Source: Macrothele yani (taxonomy: Eukaryota > Arthropoda > Arachnida > Araneae > Macrothelidae). Taken from it: a DNA stretch of 64,000 bases. The notes beneath the pieces are model-generated. The model was given only the letters and a program-made list of their open reading frames with translations, was not told where the DNA came from and did not search any database. Below are positions 11,491 through 22,600 of the stretch, in pieces (position 1 is the stretch's first letter; every line of letters starts with the position of its first letter). The stretch covers positions 51,550,469 through 51,614,468 of the forward strand of contig CM076996.1 in the NCBI GenBank assembly GCA_039090855.1, in the 5' to 3' direction. A program made the position numbers and the translations under genes.

Positions 11491-12371
11491 ATGGGGAAGA
11501 CACCCCCTCCCCCAAGAAATTCTCTTCAGTTTTGCATCGGTCTGGAAAATGACCCAAATGATGGCAAAAAAGTGGAATTCCACGAATACGTGGAAGAATC
11601 TCGTTATGAATATGGGATTCACGACTAGTAATTAATAATAATTGAGCCAGCATCGAAAATAGCATTGAAGGAAATGACAGTCCCTCTCCGCTAAACCATT
11701 ACAGTGCAATTGGGGAAAGTAAAGTTATTACCACTGGTGAATTAATTTCTCTTTCACACAGCCTTATACATACTGAAAAGATTAAAATAAAATAATCCAG
11801 TAGGTATATAAATTATTTCACATGCAGTTGTATAAGTCTGAAGAATTAAATATATTAGAAGCGACATGCGAGTCCCGATTGAAGTGTTTTTAAAGAGAAA
11901 AATTATAATTTTAGTTGTAGGAGTATACTACAAAGGGAAAGGATAATTATTTTTATTCTGACCCTGTGTAGTTGTCATAAAGTACTTTCCTTACATTCTA
12001 ATAATTTTGATCACAATCATACCAGAATACACGCTCTGTACGTGCTTGCAGTGGAAGAAGCCACTAACTCTGCGGGGAGCAAGCTCCTCCTACTTTAGCA
12101 GATCACCTCAACCGAAGTTTACGACCTGACCCCACAGAGGAGACCTTGATAACAGCTGGGGCCTTGAGCGCTTCAGCGCCTAACTATGGAGCAACTTTTG
12201 TATGCAACAGATAAAAACCCGCCGATCTAGTTAGTCACTGGTAAATTGCGGGACTTCCCTCTTCACGCAAAAGCTGTTTGCCATTTTCATCAATTTAATT
12301 ACTGTAAAAACATTGACAAAGTAGATTTTTCCACTTCAGAATAGGAAAATCACATCTGTTAAATACATAAA
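11491..12371. other. No gene recognised
   Basis: AT-rich sequence with a more GC-balanced patch at 12040-12230. No coding motif. It may include the 3' non-coding end of the minus-strand element whose coding part starts at 12372. Confidence 0.35.
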
Positions 12372-12741
12372 TTAAACGCAAAAAATTCTTGTCGCCAGCA
12401 TGAAACTTTTAGGCGCCATGGCGACCTGGCGCCCGGGTTTTGTCGAGCCCTGGGCGCAGCCATCCATCTCTTCCTTGCAAAAGTAGTAAGTGCAGCTGGT
12501 GAGACAGCTGAGTTCCACCAGGGGCAGGATTTGGCCAACGGGTACTTTGAGTTTATCTTCGAAGTCCCATGGGCATGTAAAGGATGGAGCAAGACTTTCA
12601 GGGTGCAGGAACTTAATTTCCACCTTCTCAGTTGTCTCATTTTTAGCCAAAACTATACCACCGCACCATTGGTTGTCATACTCACATGTTATATACACTT
12701 TCACTTCTGCTAGGGTGAGCTTCTGTTTCAAACCTTCTTGG

Positions 12742-12960
12742 CCACCCCTGTGGCACAGTAGTCTAAGCGATGGCTGCTGACCATTCGCCTGCGGTGGGTC
12801 TGGGTTCGAATCCTGGTGAGGCATGGATGTTGTATTTATCTTGCGGTACTGGCTCTCTCCCTTCCCTGGAACCAGTGGCCCTAAATTAGAGATGGGCGAC
12901 TGCTTATAGTCCACTGAGTTGCTCACGGTAGTCGTTAAACCCCAAATTAAAAAAAAAAAA
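12742..12960 (+). mobile_element. tRNA-derived SINE, copy 2
   Basis: It has box A (TGGCACAGTAG), box B (GGTTCGAATCC), the CTGGCTCTCTCCCTTCC body, a GAGTTGCTCACGG segment and a 12-A tail. Imperfect flanking repeats, CAAACCTTCTTG on the left and CAACCCCTTCTTG on the right, look like its target duplication. It is inserted in the unclassified transposase-like gene. Confidence 0.93.
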
Positions 12961-13623
12961 CAACCCCTTCTTGTGACAAAGAAAACTTGTATGATTGCTT
13001 TCTGGCTGTTTGGTATTGTTTTTGTAACCAGAAATCGCTCTTCAAGCATTTTCTCTTCTTTTTTATGTTGTTCGTTATTGAAAAAAAAGAACTCCATGGC
13101 ATCAATGTTGGCCTGACATGATGTAAACAGCTGTGATGTCATAATTTTCTCTTCTTTGTGCTGTTGGAGACTTGCCCCTGCTGCAAATTCTTTCATGGTT
13201 TCCCTCAGACTATCACATACTCCTTTACCATGGGCTGTTGCATAGAAATGCCATTCAGCTTTGATTCCAAACTCACTTTCATGGTGACATATGTTTGAAA
13301 AGTTTTTTCTGTTTTTAAACTGTGCAGCAGAACCGTAAGAGAAGTACAGTGAAACTTCTCAAGAATGACCACCCTCCATACCGATAAAAAGTGGTCGTTG
13401 GGAGGGGGGTCGCTTAAAGAGGTATTTATACTAAGTATCAGTATTCTCCTCAGTCATCAAGAATGAGTTAAATTGCAATGTATGAGGTATCTAAGTAAAA
13501 TAGTACATATGTATAAAAATCGTTTTAAAAGACCAATATTTATTAAGAAGAAAACATAAATCAATCTTTTTTTAAAAAAAGATATAAGTTCAGTTTGTCT
13601 CAAATTTGTGAACTTCTCACTAA

Positions 13624-15290
13624 CTACAGATTTTTCGATTGTTTTATCTGGGAAAATAACGTAGATAAATGCTCATCGGCCATGCATTCAGAATGAATCA
13701 TTAGTTCATCTATAGTCTTTAAGGTCTCTTGGGCTGAAATAACTGGCTTGGCTTCGTCATTAACCCCATCTTCTTCAGAATCTGAATCAGCGCATGAAAG
13801 GCACAAACATTTTCTAATAGGTAAGACCTTGTGAATCCGAAAAACATCTGTGTAAAGTACATATGTTATAACAATTTTAATGGAATCTACTTATCTTGCG
13901 CAGCGGCGTTTTCCAAATGTCGTGCCTCCCAATTTTCACCCAGGTCATCGAAGCATTCGATGTTTTCCTCATACTCCAATGATGTTTGGTGGCATTCGAT
14001 GACAACAGCCTTTGAGAGTTCAACTGATATCTCATCGCTGATGCTCGTTTTATCAAGTAGATTAGTTTGGTTTTCAAATTTTGAATTAGTTATCTCACAA
14101 CTATCACACACTTTTTGATAAGATCTGGACTAATATCCCTCCAGGCAGATTTTATCCACTCGTCTCTGCAACTGTGATTTTCTTGGCCAGTTCCGAAGGA
14201 GCTGCGCTTTCATCAATTCGAGCCAGGATCGATTGCAATACATAACGCCAGTATTCATTTTTGAACCATTTAATCACACCATGATCCAAAGGCTGTAAAT
14301 TAGCAGTAGTGTTTGGGGGTAAAAAGAGCAATTTTACATTTTTGAGACTTGCTTCACATGCATGGCAAGTGGAGTTGTCTAACACAAGTAAGACACGTCT
14401 ATGATTTCTGTTATCTTTTGATCAAAATTTATGAGCCACTCTTCAAATACAGGGAGAGTCATCCACGCCTTCGAATTTGATTTCCAAATCACACCCATAT
14501 TTGCAATGTTTTTTTCCTTTAAACATCTTGGTCTTTGGTATTTCCAGATCGCCAACGGTTTCTCTTTTGCCTGCAGCAGTAACACAAAATGCAAGCGTTA
14601 AGCGTTGTTTTGCAATTTGGCCTCCTTGTGATTCTTCCAATTTTTGCATCGTGCTTTTCGTCGGCAGAGCACGAAAAAAAGTCCAGTTTCGTCCATATTG
14701 AAAATGTCCTTGTCTTCATAACCAGCCAAAAGTAATGGGAGTCTCGTAACCCAGTCCTCACACAATTGCTGATCTACATCTGCCGCTTCACCACTCAATG
14801 CACGAAAAACGATGTTATGTCGGATCCGAAATTAGTTCAACCATCCATTGCTAGCAGAAAAGCCTTCAATCCCGAGAGCATCTGATATCTCGATAGCCTT
14901 TTGCTTAATCAAAGGTCCACTGACCGGAACGTTCTTTGCCCTTGCGATTTTGAACCGCTCCAACACAGCTTAGTTGATATCCGGAAACTTTGTGAGCCGC
15001 CCCGGTGGCACAGTGGTCTAAGCGATGGCCTCTGATCATTCGTCCGAATGGGGTCCGGGTTCGAATTCCGGTGAGGTATGGATGTTGTGTTTGTCTTACG
15101 GCACTGGCTCTCTCCCTTCCCTGGAACCAGTGACCCTAAATTAGGGACGGGCGACTGCTTATAGCTCATTGAGTTGCTCATGGTGGTCGTTAAACCTCCA
15201 ATAAAAAAAAAAAAAAAAAACTTTGCGAGGCGAATCCATTTGACTCCACGAAACTTGAAGTCCTCCCGTTCTTTTAAAATTGTAACTTTG
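13624..15290 (-). pseudogene. Tigger (pogo-like) transposase
   Basis: The N-terminal DNA-binding portion (FPDINQAVLERFKIA, near 14990-14930) is split by SINE copy 3, with a preceding FRGVKWIRL segment at about 15240. The DDE core follows: MDETGLFF near 14700, VLLVLDNSTCH near 14380, and FLPPNTTANLQPLDHGVIKW near 14300. Thirty residues lie between the second and third Asp, within the Tigger range. A CENP-B/jerky-like acidic C-terminus ends at 13624. Several frameshifts and a stop inside the N-terminal part make it inactive. Confidence 0.88.
14996..15220 (+). mobile_element. tRNA-derived SINE, copy 3 (inside Tigger)
   Basis: Complete SINE: box A TGGCACAGTGG, box B GGTTCGAATTCC, common body and an A-rich tail. 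Flanks AAACTTTGTGAG and AAACTTTGCGAG are the target duplication with one transition. It interrupts the Tigger transposase N-terminal region. Confidence 0.94.
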
Positions 15291-16440
15291 TCCTTTATAA
15301 TCTTGTTTATTTGAATCTTACCGCAGTTTCTGATAACTTCCTTTCAGATTTTCCAATTTCATGAAATTTTATGACTTCAACATGCTGTTAAAATCCCCGT
15401 TTCTTAGACATTGTAAGAAGAGAAAATTATCCACTTGAATGAATGAACACTAGATTCACCACTGGCCCGAGACGACAAGAATTTATTTCTTTCGTCCGAC
15501 AATTCAATGCCCGAATGCCCGCCCTCGAATGAGCAATCAGCGATCACACGTGTACACATCAAAGTCAGACAGCTGTCTCCTCTCCACATGTTCCCCCGCG
15601 TCCAAGCGGGTCGAATTCTTCTTTAGGGAGAGAAGGAGGGAAAATTGGTCGCTCGTGAAAGTTGGCTTGGTCGTTCACAGGGGCTTTTTAACATTACGTC
15701 TACGGTCTAAAATTCTGTGCCTAAAAAAATCGGTTGTTAGGGAGGTGGTCGTTATATAGGAGTGGTCGCTCGGAGGGGTTTCACTGTAGTAGAGTTTTTT
15801 CAAACCTGGTATAAGTCCAGATCTTAGATATGGGAAGCTTTTTTCTGAAATAAATGAAAGGCCACTGTGTCATGCTTAAGATATTCAGAGCTTCAAACAA
15901 TACTTTTAAATTTTAAACCACCAGAATCCTTGTAATAGACTGCTATTGGAAATTGTTCCAATGGAAAGACTGGGCCTCATCTTGTAAAACAAAGGCGTAA
16001 TTTTCTGGAAAATCAAAAGATACCACAGCTTCGTTTTCTTTGATGTTCTCCTTCAAATAGTTGTGCTCTGACTGGTTTTTTTTTTTTTTTGTATAAAAAA
16101 GAATGTCTTTTTAGAACTAACAACTGTTCACACAATGATTTCAAAAACTCTTATGTGGTTCTGGTGAATGTTTCAAAAGCACGTCTGTCAACAAATACCT
16201 ATCGCTGGTAGGTAATATTGTCTGTCATTTCTTCTTCCAGCTTTATGCATAACTCCTCTTTCAAATATTCAACACCAGGACATGAAGGACATTCATTAAT
16301 GTGACATGCTGTATCTGGCTCATCAAACATTATCTTCACTAAACAGGATTTATAATCATTCACTGCTGTATCATCATTAAGTGTAATATTCTTTAATTTA
16401 GCCCCTTGTATCATAGTCATACCTTTTCTCATTGCTCTTT

Positions 16441-16904
16441 TGAAAGCCTATTTGTGCATGTGTATCATTCATTCTCTTTAAAACAGTGAAGGCACAATTT
16501 ATTATGCACAACACACCCATTCACAAACCTACCCTACCTCCAACAATAATGTGGCAAACCAAAACATGCAGAATATAAATAGGTCATGTACGTGGTTGCT
16601 GTGTAACGTAATTGTGGCTGTGATGGGTAAACATAGCAGTCTGAGCCACCACAGCAAAAAGTTCCAAATTACTCTGTGACTGATATCACAGTGCCACGAA
16701 ATAATTTGCAGGGTGGTCATTGCACAAGACAATTACTGGGTGCATAAAACAAAAAATTTGCACAGGTAAAAAAACAACTAAAAAAACAAGAAACAAAAAC
16801 AGTAAAGAAACTCGCCACCTTATGTCTCTTTTACCTAAAAAGAAAACTTAGTCTAGGTACTACAGCAATAACTAGGATCAAAATCACTCTACCCTCTGAA
16901 CCTA
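16441..16904. other. No gene recognised
   Basis: May contain the worn 5' part of the minus-strand unclassified gene; a KLCLHCFKENE reading is open at 16500-16465 on the minus strand, but I could not extend it. The rest shows nothing. Confidence 0.35.
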
Positions 16905-17960
16905 GAATTTCTTTGTTGGATTTTAGGAAGGGGCTATTTTCTGCTGTACTTTTGCTGAAGATTTTTCGACTTGCAGTCATGCCGAAATACCAACATTTAT
17001 GGAATAAAATAATATTTATCAACAATGTATATGACAGAGGGAACCTTGCAAGAAGAAAAAAAAAAAATGATTTCGGGAGAAATTATTGCTGTGTCCAACT
17101 TCCATTGTCGGAATAATTTTTCTCTGTTTTCAAGCTGAAACACAAACATTTATGGAATAGAATGATAGTTAACAAAACAGATTACAGGGAATATCATAAG
17201 CAAAAAAAGTACGATTATGTGAGAAATATTTGCTTCGTCAAACTTCCATGTTTTCTGAAAATTTCTCTTTATTTTCATTAAATACAAACATTTATGCAAT
17301 AAAATGGCATTTAACAACAATGTAGGACAGGGAATTCTGCAAAATACAACAACAAAAAAACCCAACAACAAACAAACAAACAAAAAAAATGATCACGGGA
17401 GAAATTTTTTGCTCCCTTTAGCTCCCTTTTAGCCTATTGTTGCTCCAATTTTTTTTTGCTCCATAAATTTTTTGCTCCCTTGTAGCCTATTGTCTGAAAT
17501 TTTTGTTTCCATTTTCAAGCTAAAACACAAATATTTATGCAATAAAATTATATTTAATTATATTACTAGACAGAGGGCACATTATGAAAAAACAAATTAC
17601 GAGAGGAACTTCTCTTCAGTTAAGGGAGAAGTCTTCTTTCCAACTCCTGATTGTAGATAATTTACCTTCATTTTAGTTCTGACATACAAATGTTTATGGA
17701 ATAAAATGATATTCAACAAGAATACAGGACAGAGGGGACTTCACATGAAAAAGAAAGATTATTGTGCTCTGTTCAATATTTGTTTTCGGAAGTCGTTACC
17801 TCTATTTTCAAGCTGAAACAAACGTGAAATAAAATTATATTTAACAATATAAACAGAGGGAACCTCACGAGAAAAAAAAAAAAAAAATACGGGAGATAAC
17901 TTCAATCCTTCTAACTTCTGTTTTTGGATAGCTTCGAAAGATGGAAAACTTGCACTCATG
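16905..17960 (+). repeat. Tandem array of the ~150-bp repeat, about six units
   Basis: The motif AAAYATTTATGSAATARAAT recurs near 16992, 17147, 17287, 17526, 17687 and, worn, 17822. Each is followed by ATATTTAACAA-type text, a CAGAGGGAAC-like string, an A-rich run and GGGAGAAAT before a CAACTTCC-NN-TTTTCGGAA block. Spacing is about 135-240 bp, so units vary in length. A low-complexity patch at 17390-17480 (GCTCCCTTTTAGCC repeats) lies within. It could be a satellite, or the repeat core of a non-autonomous element. Confidence 0.78.
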
Positions 17961-18664
17961 ATAGGGAATCAGGCAAGAGGTTTAAAAATAGTTCTGGAGA
18001 TACCATTTTTGTCTGCAGGACCAAAATAAAAGCTGCAACGTATGTCACCTGATGCCGCCATTCGTCTGTTGGGGTTTGAACAAGTTTGATTTGTTGGCAA
18101 ATAGTTGGTGCAAGGAAGTTAGGGTGCTGCATCTCTGTGACTGCAGAAAATCTGGGATTTCCTTGTGTGACCGTTGCACTCATGTATCAGGACTACATCA
18201 AAAATCTGGCAGTTACCATGGAAAATGTATCTGCAAATGAGTTGTTGTTGTTCTAGATGAACACTGCCTCTCTTGTATCGTAATGTTGGAATAGAGGTTT
18301 TAGAATTTCTTAGCAAAGATGGTATTATATGACAACTGTGATAACAACAGCATGATGATGATGCTTATTTACAGGTGACAAATATTTACAAATTTAAAGG
18401 AGCTTTAGATCCTCTCCGGAAAAGTTCGTTTGGAGTAAGAAGAATTGAAACCTTATAATGTGCAGGCACATATTCCATTACAACCACAGTTACAGTAAAG
18501 TGTGTCAGTTCCTTTCAATAAAAATAGTGAGTCTTATTCATGTTATTTACAGGCATAATAAAATGATATGTACAATTTTTCTGAACAGAATGAAGCTTTA
18601 AGTAGTAATGGGGTGAGTAACAACATACTGATGTTTATCGCATAACTAAAGAACTAAAACATTA
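17961..18664. other. No gene recognised
   Basis: Short open stretches on both strands at 17956-18316 carry no motif I know. A worn retroelement is possible but unsupported. Confidence 0.3.
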
Positions 18665-18800
18665 TCACCTGCCTAATATGATGTTGGTCCTCCACATGTC
18701 ATCTAAACAGCTCTTATCTGGTGAGGCATGAATGCTACAAGATTTCTAAAGGTGTCTTGGGGCATTTTGAGAGACATTTTGGAAGGTGGACAACATTTTT
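18665..18800 (-). pseudogene. Tc1-like transposase C-terminus remnant
   Basis: The minus strand reads KMPQDTFRNLVAFMPHQI followed by a TCGGPTSY string. This matches the end of Tc1-like transposases, which close with a PRRxxAVLxAKGGPTxY-type motif (compare ESMPRRIDAVLKAKSGPT near 47600). Only about 40 codons remain, with two stops. No terminal repeat was found. Confidence 0.6.
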
Positions 18801-19439
18801 GTCCACATTCTAAAATGTCTCTTCTTGCATGTAAAGGTGCTGCTTTGAAATATTAACAAAAGGCACACTGAAATTTTTTACTCTAGGCGTTTGTGTTTGT
18901 AATAGGTTTCTGAATTTATTTTCATGCTGCACACACAGTATTTTCCTTTGTCTTTCAATCAGCATATGTACTCTAGTTAACCACATAAGATCCCAAGGAA
19001 AATAAAAAAATAAAAAACGGTAAAAAAAATGCAATTGTTTTTTGCAAGATATAAGTAGCTTGATTCCAGACAAATAACATTCATGAAACATGTCCTCAAA
19101 AAAATTAATAGTGAGCAATGTACACTGTGAAAAACAAACACGACAAAATCCAGGTCCGTAATATTACAGGCATCGTTCTGGTAGTTATAAAACGAAAGTT
19201 CCATTACATATCATGTGGAACGAAAAGAAAGGACAATTATTTCAAAAGTTGATATTTGTGTGATATATGCAAAAACATGGCACCCTACCTCACATTAGTG
19301 GGCCCGTAATATTACGGATCTCGATTTTCTTGCACTATGATTCGTTAACGTAATTTCACGTACTTGGATGCTAAGTGGTTAAGAAGACATTGAAAGCCAC
19401 AGTGGGGCAGCCATTACTTTCAAACTTTGGTATAATCTC
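18801..19439. other. AT-rich non-coding stretch
   Basis: No coding motif. Two near-identical strings, GTCCGTAATATTACAGG at 19153 and GCCCGTAATATTACGG at 19307, lie 150 bp apart; their significance is unknown. Confidence 0.3.
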
Positions 19440-19786
19440 TGAGACCTGGCCAAACTCATTACCTTTACTGTGCAAAGGTGAACAATATGAAACAGACATG
19501 GAATGTGTACAAAAATTTTTGTTTCTCAAATAAATCAGAATCTAAGAAGATTATTCCTGCAGTGGAGAATGCCATATCTCAGATTCCAGTTGAGGACAAA
19601 GATAATATTCACTTGATATCAGCAGCTAAATTAAAAGCAGTACTGGTTAAGCAAAATCCCTAAAACAAGGAAGTAAAAGCTTTGAGCATACTGAGAAAAT
19701 TAAAGAATGACTCATCATTAACGTTTTACCTTAACAGATAAAAAGGGACAATTAGCAATAATGGACACGATGGAATATAACAACAA

Positions 19787-19918
19787 CATTAGAATAATTC
19801 TTGATGACATATCACGCTTCAGTTGCGTAGGAATTACAGGTGTTGGGGCGACATTATTCTAATGTTTTGTGTGTTACGGGTCTCACTGCCAATTATTCTC
19901 ACTATGATATAACAACAA
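19787..19918. repeat. 132-bp insertion flanked by 12-bp direct repeats
   Basis: ATATAACAACAA occurs at 19775-19786 and at 19907-19918. The sequence between breaks the PLE reading frame, and omitting it plus one repeat lets the frame run on to the next PLE segment. The insert contains an inverted repeat, AACATTAGAATAATT against CATTATTCTAATGTT. Its family is unknown. Confidence 0.65.
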
Positions 19919-20452
19919 GCTGTCTTACTTTATAAGTGTTTCTGGATCCACACTACAGGTGTCAAACCCCTTAAATTCTTTGGTAGCTAAAGTGAAAAAG
20001 ACATCCAAGCTACCGGGATTACTGGAATTATTAATAAGAGAAGCTAGAATATCACCTGGAACGAATATTCCTTATTTGTTCGGATGCCTAAAGCATCATA
20101 AACGAGGTAATAAAATTAGACCAGTTGTGTCCAAGAGGAACGGCCCAACATATTATCTAGAAAAAGCAATGTCAATGTCTGATGCAATTTTTACCCACCT
20201 GAATGGGTTTTAGCCTCAACAAAAGTCTATTGACAAGATCAAGAACATACCAGTAAAAAAAAAAAATGACATAATAGGCAGTATAGATGTGGGTTCACTG
20301 TATCCATTGTTACCTGTACCGGAAGCAAAAGTGAATCTTAAAAGGGCTTTCCAGGAATTGAACCAGTTCACGAAGGTAGCAGTAGAGAGCATAGAAAGCG
20401 TACTAAATCTAGTAATTGATTTTAATTTCTTCAAGTTTAACGGATCCATATA

Positions 20453-21728
20453 CAGGGTGGGCCAAAAGTCATGAAGGGGTTTCAATCTGTAATAACGACT
20501 TTATTTTTTGTTTTAAATGTACAATACCATAGCATCATATACAGTAGATATAGGAAATAAATTTACACTAAGTGTGAAAAATCACATCATGTAAATGGCG
20601 TCCACAACTGCTTCGCACAAACATGCTCTTTCTAAGGTGTTTTCCATGACACCTCTTAGTGTTTCAGTGCCAGTGCTCTGATTTTGGCCTGAAAATTGGT
20701 CTTCAGCTGTTGGAGAGTCTGAGGCTTGTTAACATGCACTTTTTCCTTGAGATAGCCCCATAAGAAGAAATCAGGACTCGTCAGATCTGGAAAATGCAAT
20801 GGCCAGCTGATGTTGCAACTGTGGGAAATTATGCGTCCCTCAAACATTTGCCGGAGCAGTTAGATTGTGGCTCTTGCTGTGCGAGCTGTCGCTCCATCCT
20901 GTTAGAATCACATGTTCTGTTTATCTTGAACTGCTGGCCATAAGAAATGTTCAATCGTAGACCAATATGCATCTCCTGTAACATTGACAGGGGACGCAAG
21001 GTGGTCTTCGAAAAAGTAAGGTCCGATCACTTCTTCCGATGTCACCCACATCAGGCCGTACACTTAAGGGGGCGCAATTCCCTTTGGTGCATTGCCCTAG
21101 GATTTTCAAAACCCCAAATCCTGCAGTTTTGTTTGTTAATGAAGCCATTCAAATGAAAATGTGCTTCATCTGACATCAGCTTGTGAATAAATTTGGGATC
21201 TGCCCTTGCTAATTCTTGAAATTTGACTGCATATTGCAATACCTGGGCATAATCTGGTGGCTTCAGCTGTTGCACTAACTGGATTTTATTTGGAAGCAGG
21301 TTCTAGGTGTGCAGAATACGCCAGAGTGACGTCTGAGAGACTCCAACCTGGCCTGACCACCTTTGAGTGGATGTGCTCAGCTCTTCTGCAACAATTTGCT
21401 CTACATGCTCAACAGTGGCTTCATTCCTAACCGAGTGTGGTCTGCCTGTTTGTAGAAGGTCGCTTACTGAACCCTGTTCCTCAAAATGACCAATCAAACG
21501 TCTAATCAGTGTGTCGCTTGAAGAATATCTCGTGCTGTAATGTCGACGATATGCTCATTGGATCAGAACTATTGATCCTTGGTTTTGATTGTAAAATTTC
21601 ACAATTTGTGTTTGCTGTTCGGTTGTGAATTTTTCGATGTTACTCTCTAAGGTCTTCATCAAATCTGTAAAGAAAAAACAACAAAAAAACTAGTTATTAC
21701 AGCTTCAAACCTTTTCGTGACTTTGGTC
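20453..21728 (-). mobile_element. mariner-like element inserted in PLE 1
   Basis: The left end reads CAGGGTGGGCCAAAAGTCAT after a TA. The reverse complement of the right end reads GACCAAAGTCACGAAAAGG, and both continue into GTAATAAC about 40 bp in. The outermost bases and TA copy expected at the right are missing, because PLE sequence resumes at 21729. The element carries a transposase remnant on the minus strand. Confidence 0.88.
20580..21659 (-). pseudogene. mariner-type transposase
   Basis: Starting at an ATG at 21659-21657, the protein has a helix-turn-helix region with GRPHSVRNEATVEHVEQIV and STSTQRWSGQVGVSQTSLWR. Next are VQQLKPPDYAQ, the catalytic SDEAHFHLNGFINKQNCRIW near 21180-21120, ENPRAMHQRELRPLK, and a C-terminal WPLHFPDLTSPDFFLWGYLK near 20800-20740. 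Order and spacing match mariner transposases of about 340 aa. A stop occurs in the N-terminal part near 21565, and the middle of the catalytic core is frame-broken. Confidence 0.88.
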
Positions 21729-22600
21729 CAAACAAAATATTGGAGCACCAAAGGGATCAGCACTTTCAAGTGTGTTGCCTGAAGCAATCCTTAGGCCTTT
21801 GGAAGATAATGTTTTTAATACATTTTCTGTAAAACCATCGGTGTGGCTCAGATATGTTGATGATATATTTTTTATCTGGCCTTATTGAAAGCAAAACCTT
21901 TAATTGTTTTTCGTCAAACTAAACGGTATTAATAGTTCCATAAAATTTGAAGTGGAGCTAGAGGAGAATGGATCGTTGCCATTTCTGGATGTACTAATGT
22001 CTAAATCCAGTAATGGTAGTGTAGAAATGAAGGTATATTACAAACCCACATCAGTACCAAACTTGGTGTGCCCTAACTCCTTTTCTCCTATGACATACAA
22101 AACAGCAATCTTCAGATCAAGATTTAGAAGAGCGTACACTATATGCTCTAAGGCAGAAGCAAAAAAAGATGAAATTTCAAATATTATAAGGCAAGGTGTA
22201 TCAGCAGGCTACGAAAGAATGTGTGGTTTACTAAAACAAGTGCAGAGTGCCATGAATAGACAAGAAGCAGTACAAAATATGAGTAAGCCCAAATTCGTAG
22301 GTGCTATTCCATACACACCAGGGTTTTCCTATTTTTATAAGAACTTGCTTAGAAATATTGGGTTGGAGGTTGTCATTAGGTCTCCAAAATCTGTTGGCGT
22401 AATTTTGACAAATAGAATGGAAAACGACATGGTAGACTGTGTGGAGACGTATGCCATTCTTCTGCATTATGATAATGGAACAGAAAAGTTTTATGTAGGA
22501 TTGACTAAGTGATCAGAAGGACCAGGATAAAAGAGCATGGCAGAAATATAAAAGATGAAAAGCTGACTACTGCTCTTGCTATAGAGGTCATATTTAATGC

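Larger units (their letters stand above)
13347..15786 (-). mobile_element. Tigger/pogo DNA transposon
   Basis: The ends begin CAGTGAAACTTCTC (plus strand, left) and CAGTGAAACCCCTCC (reverse complement of the right end), each followed by several GACCAC-type strings typical of Tigger termini. TA dinucleotides at 13345-13346 and 15787-15788 are the expected target duplication. The host reading frame resumes exactly across one TA. The element is 2,440 bp and itself carries SINE copy 3. Confidence 0.92.
12372..16440 (-). pseudogene. Unclassified transposase-like gene, interrupted by Tigger and a SINE
   Basis: On the minus strand three segments read as one protein. Segment A (16440-15789) has a cysteine motif HINECPSCPGVEYLKEELC, an ITYQRW string and a FDFPENYAFVLQDEAQSFHW block. 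Segment B (13344-12962) continues with FSYGSAAQFKNRKNF, ICHHESEFGIKAEWHFYATA and HGKGVCDSLRETMK. Segment C (12741-12375) has CEYDNQWCGGIVLA and VEIKFLHPESLAPSFTCPW. A Tigger separates A from B, and the frame is continuous if the Tigger and one TA are ignored; a SINE separates B from C. I recall similar proteins being annotated as uncharacterized in several invertebrates but cannot name a superfamily. The spaced acidic and His/Asp motifs suggest an RNase H-like (DDE) fold; that is inference. Segment A has at least one stop, and a poly-T tract at 16077-16091 interrupts it. Confidence 0.6.
19478..22600 (+). pseudogene. Penelope-like reverse transcriptase/GIY-YIG endonuclease
   Basis: Motifs in order: a KGQLAIMDTMEY string near 19750; IPYLFGCLKHHKRGNKIRPV near 20065-20125, the PLE counterpart of PKxYGLPKxHKxxxPxRPI; and FNFFKFNGSIY just before the mariner. 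After the mariner come GAPKGSALS and a YVDD catalytic box at 21853-21864. LPFLDVLMSKSSNGS follows at about 21975. The end, LLHYDNGTEKFYVGLTK, matches the start of a GIY-YIG domain (FYVG in place of canonical YxG) and is then cut by a stop at 22510. PLEs reverse transcribe their RNA in the nucleus with this fused protein. Stops at 19660, 21885 and 22510 and frameshifts make it dead. Confidence 0.85.

Noticed and set aside
12372..13196. A continuous 274-codon minus-strand ORF as one gene
   Set aside because: Its middle third is the reverse complement of SINE copy 2, so it joins two parts of the unclassified gene through a mobile element.
16905..17960. CRISPR-like array
   Set aside because: Units vary in length and diverge throughout, there are no constant repeats with unique spacers, and the DNA is eukaryotic.
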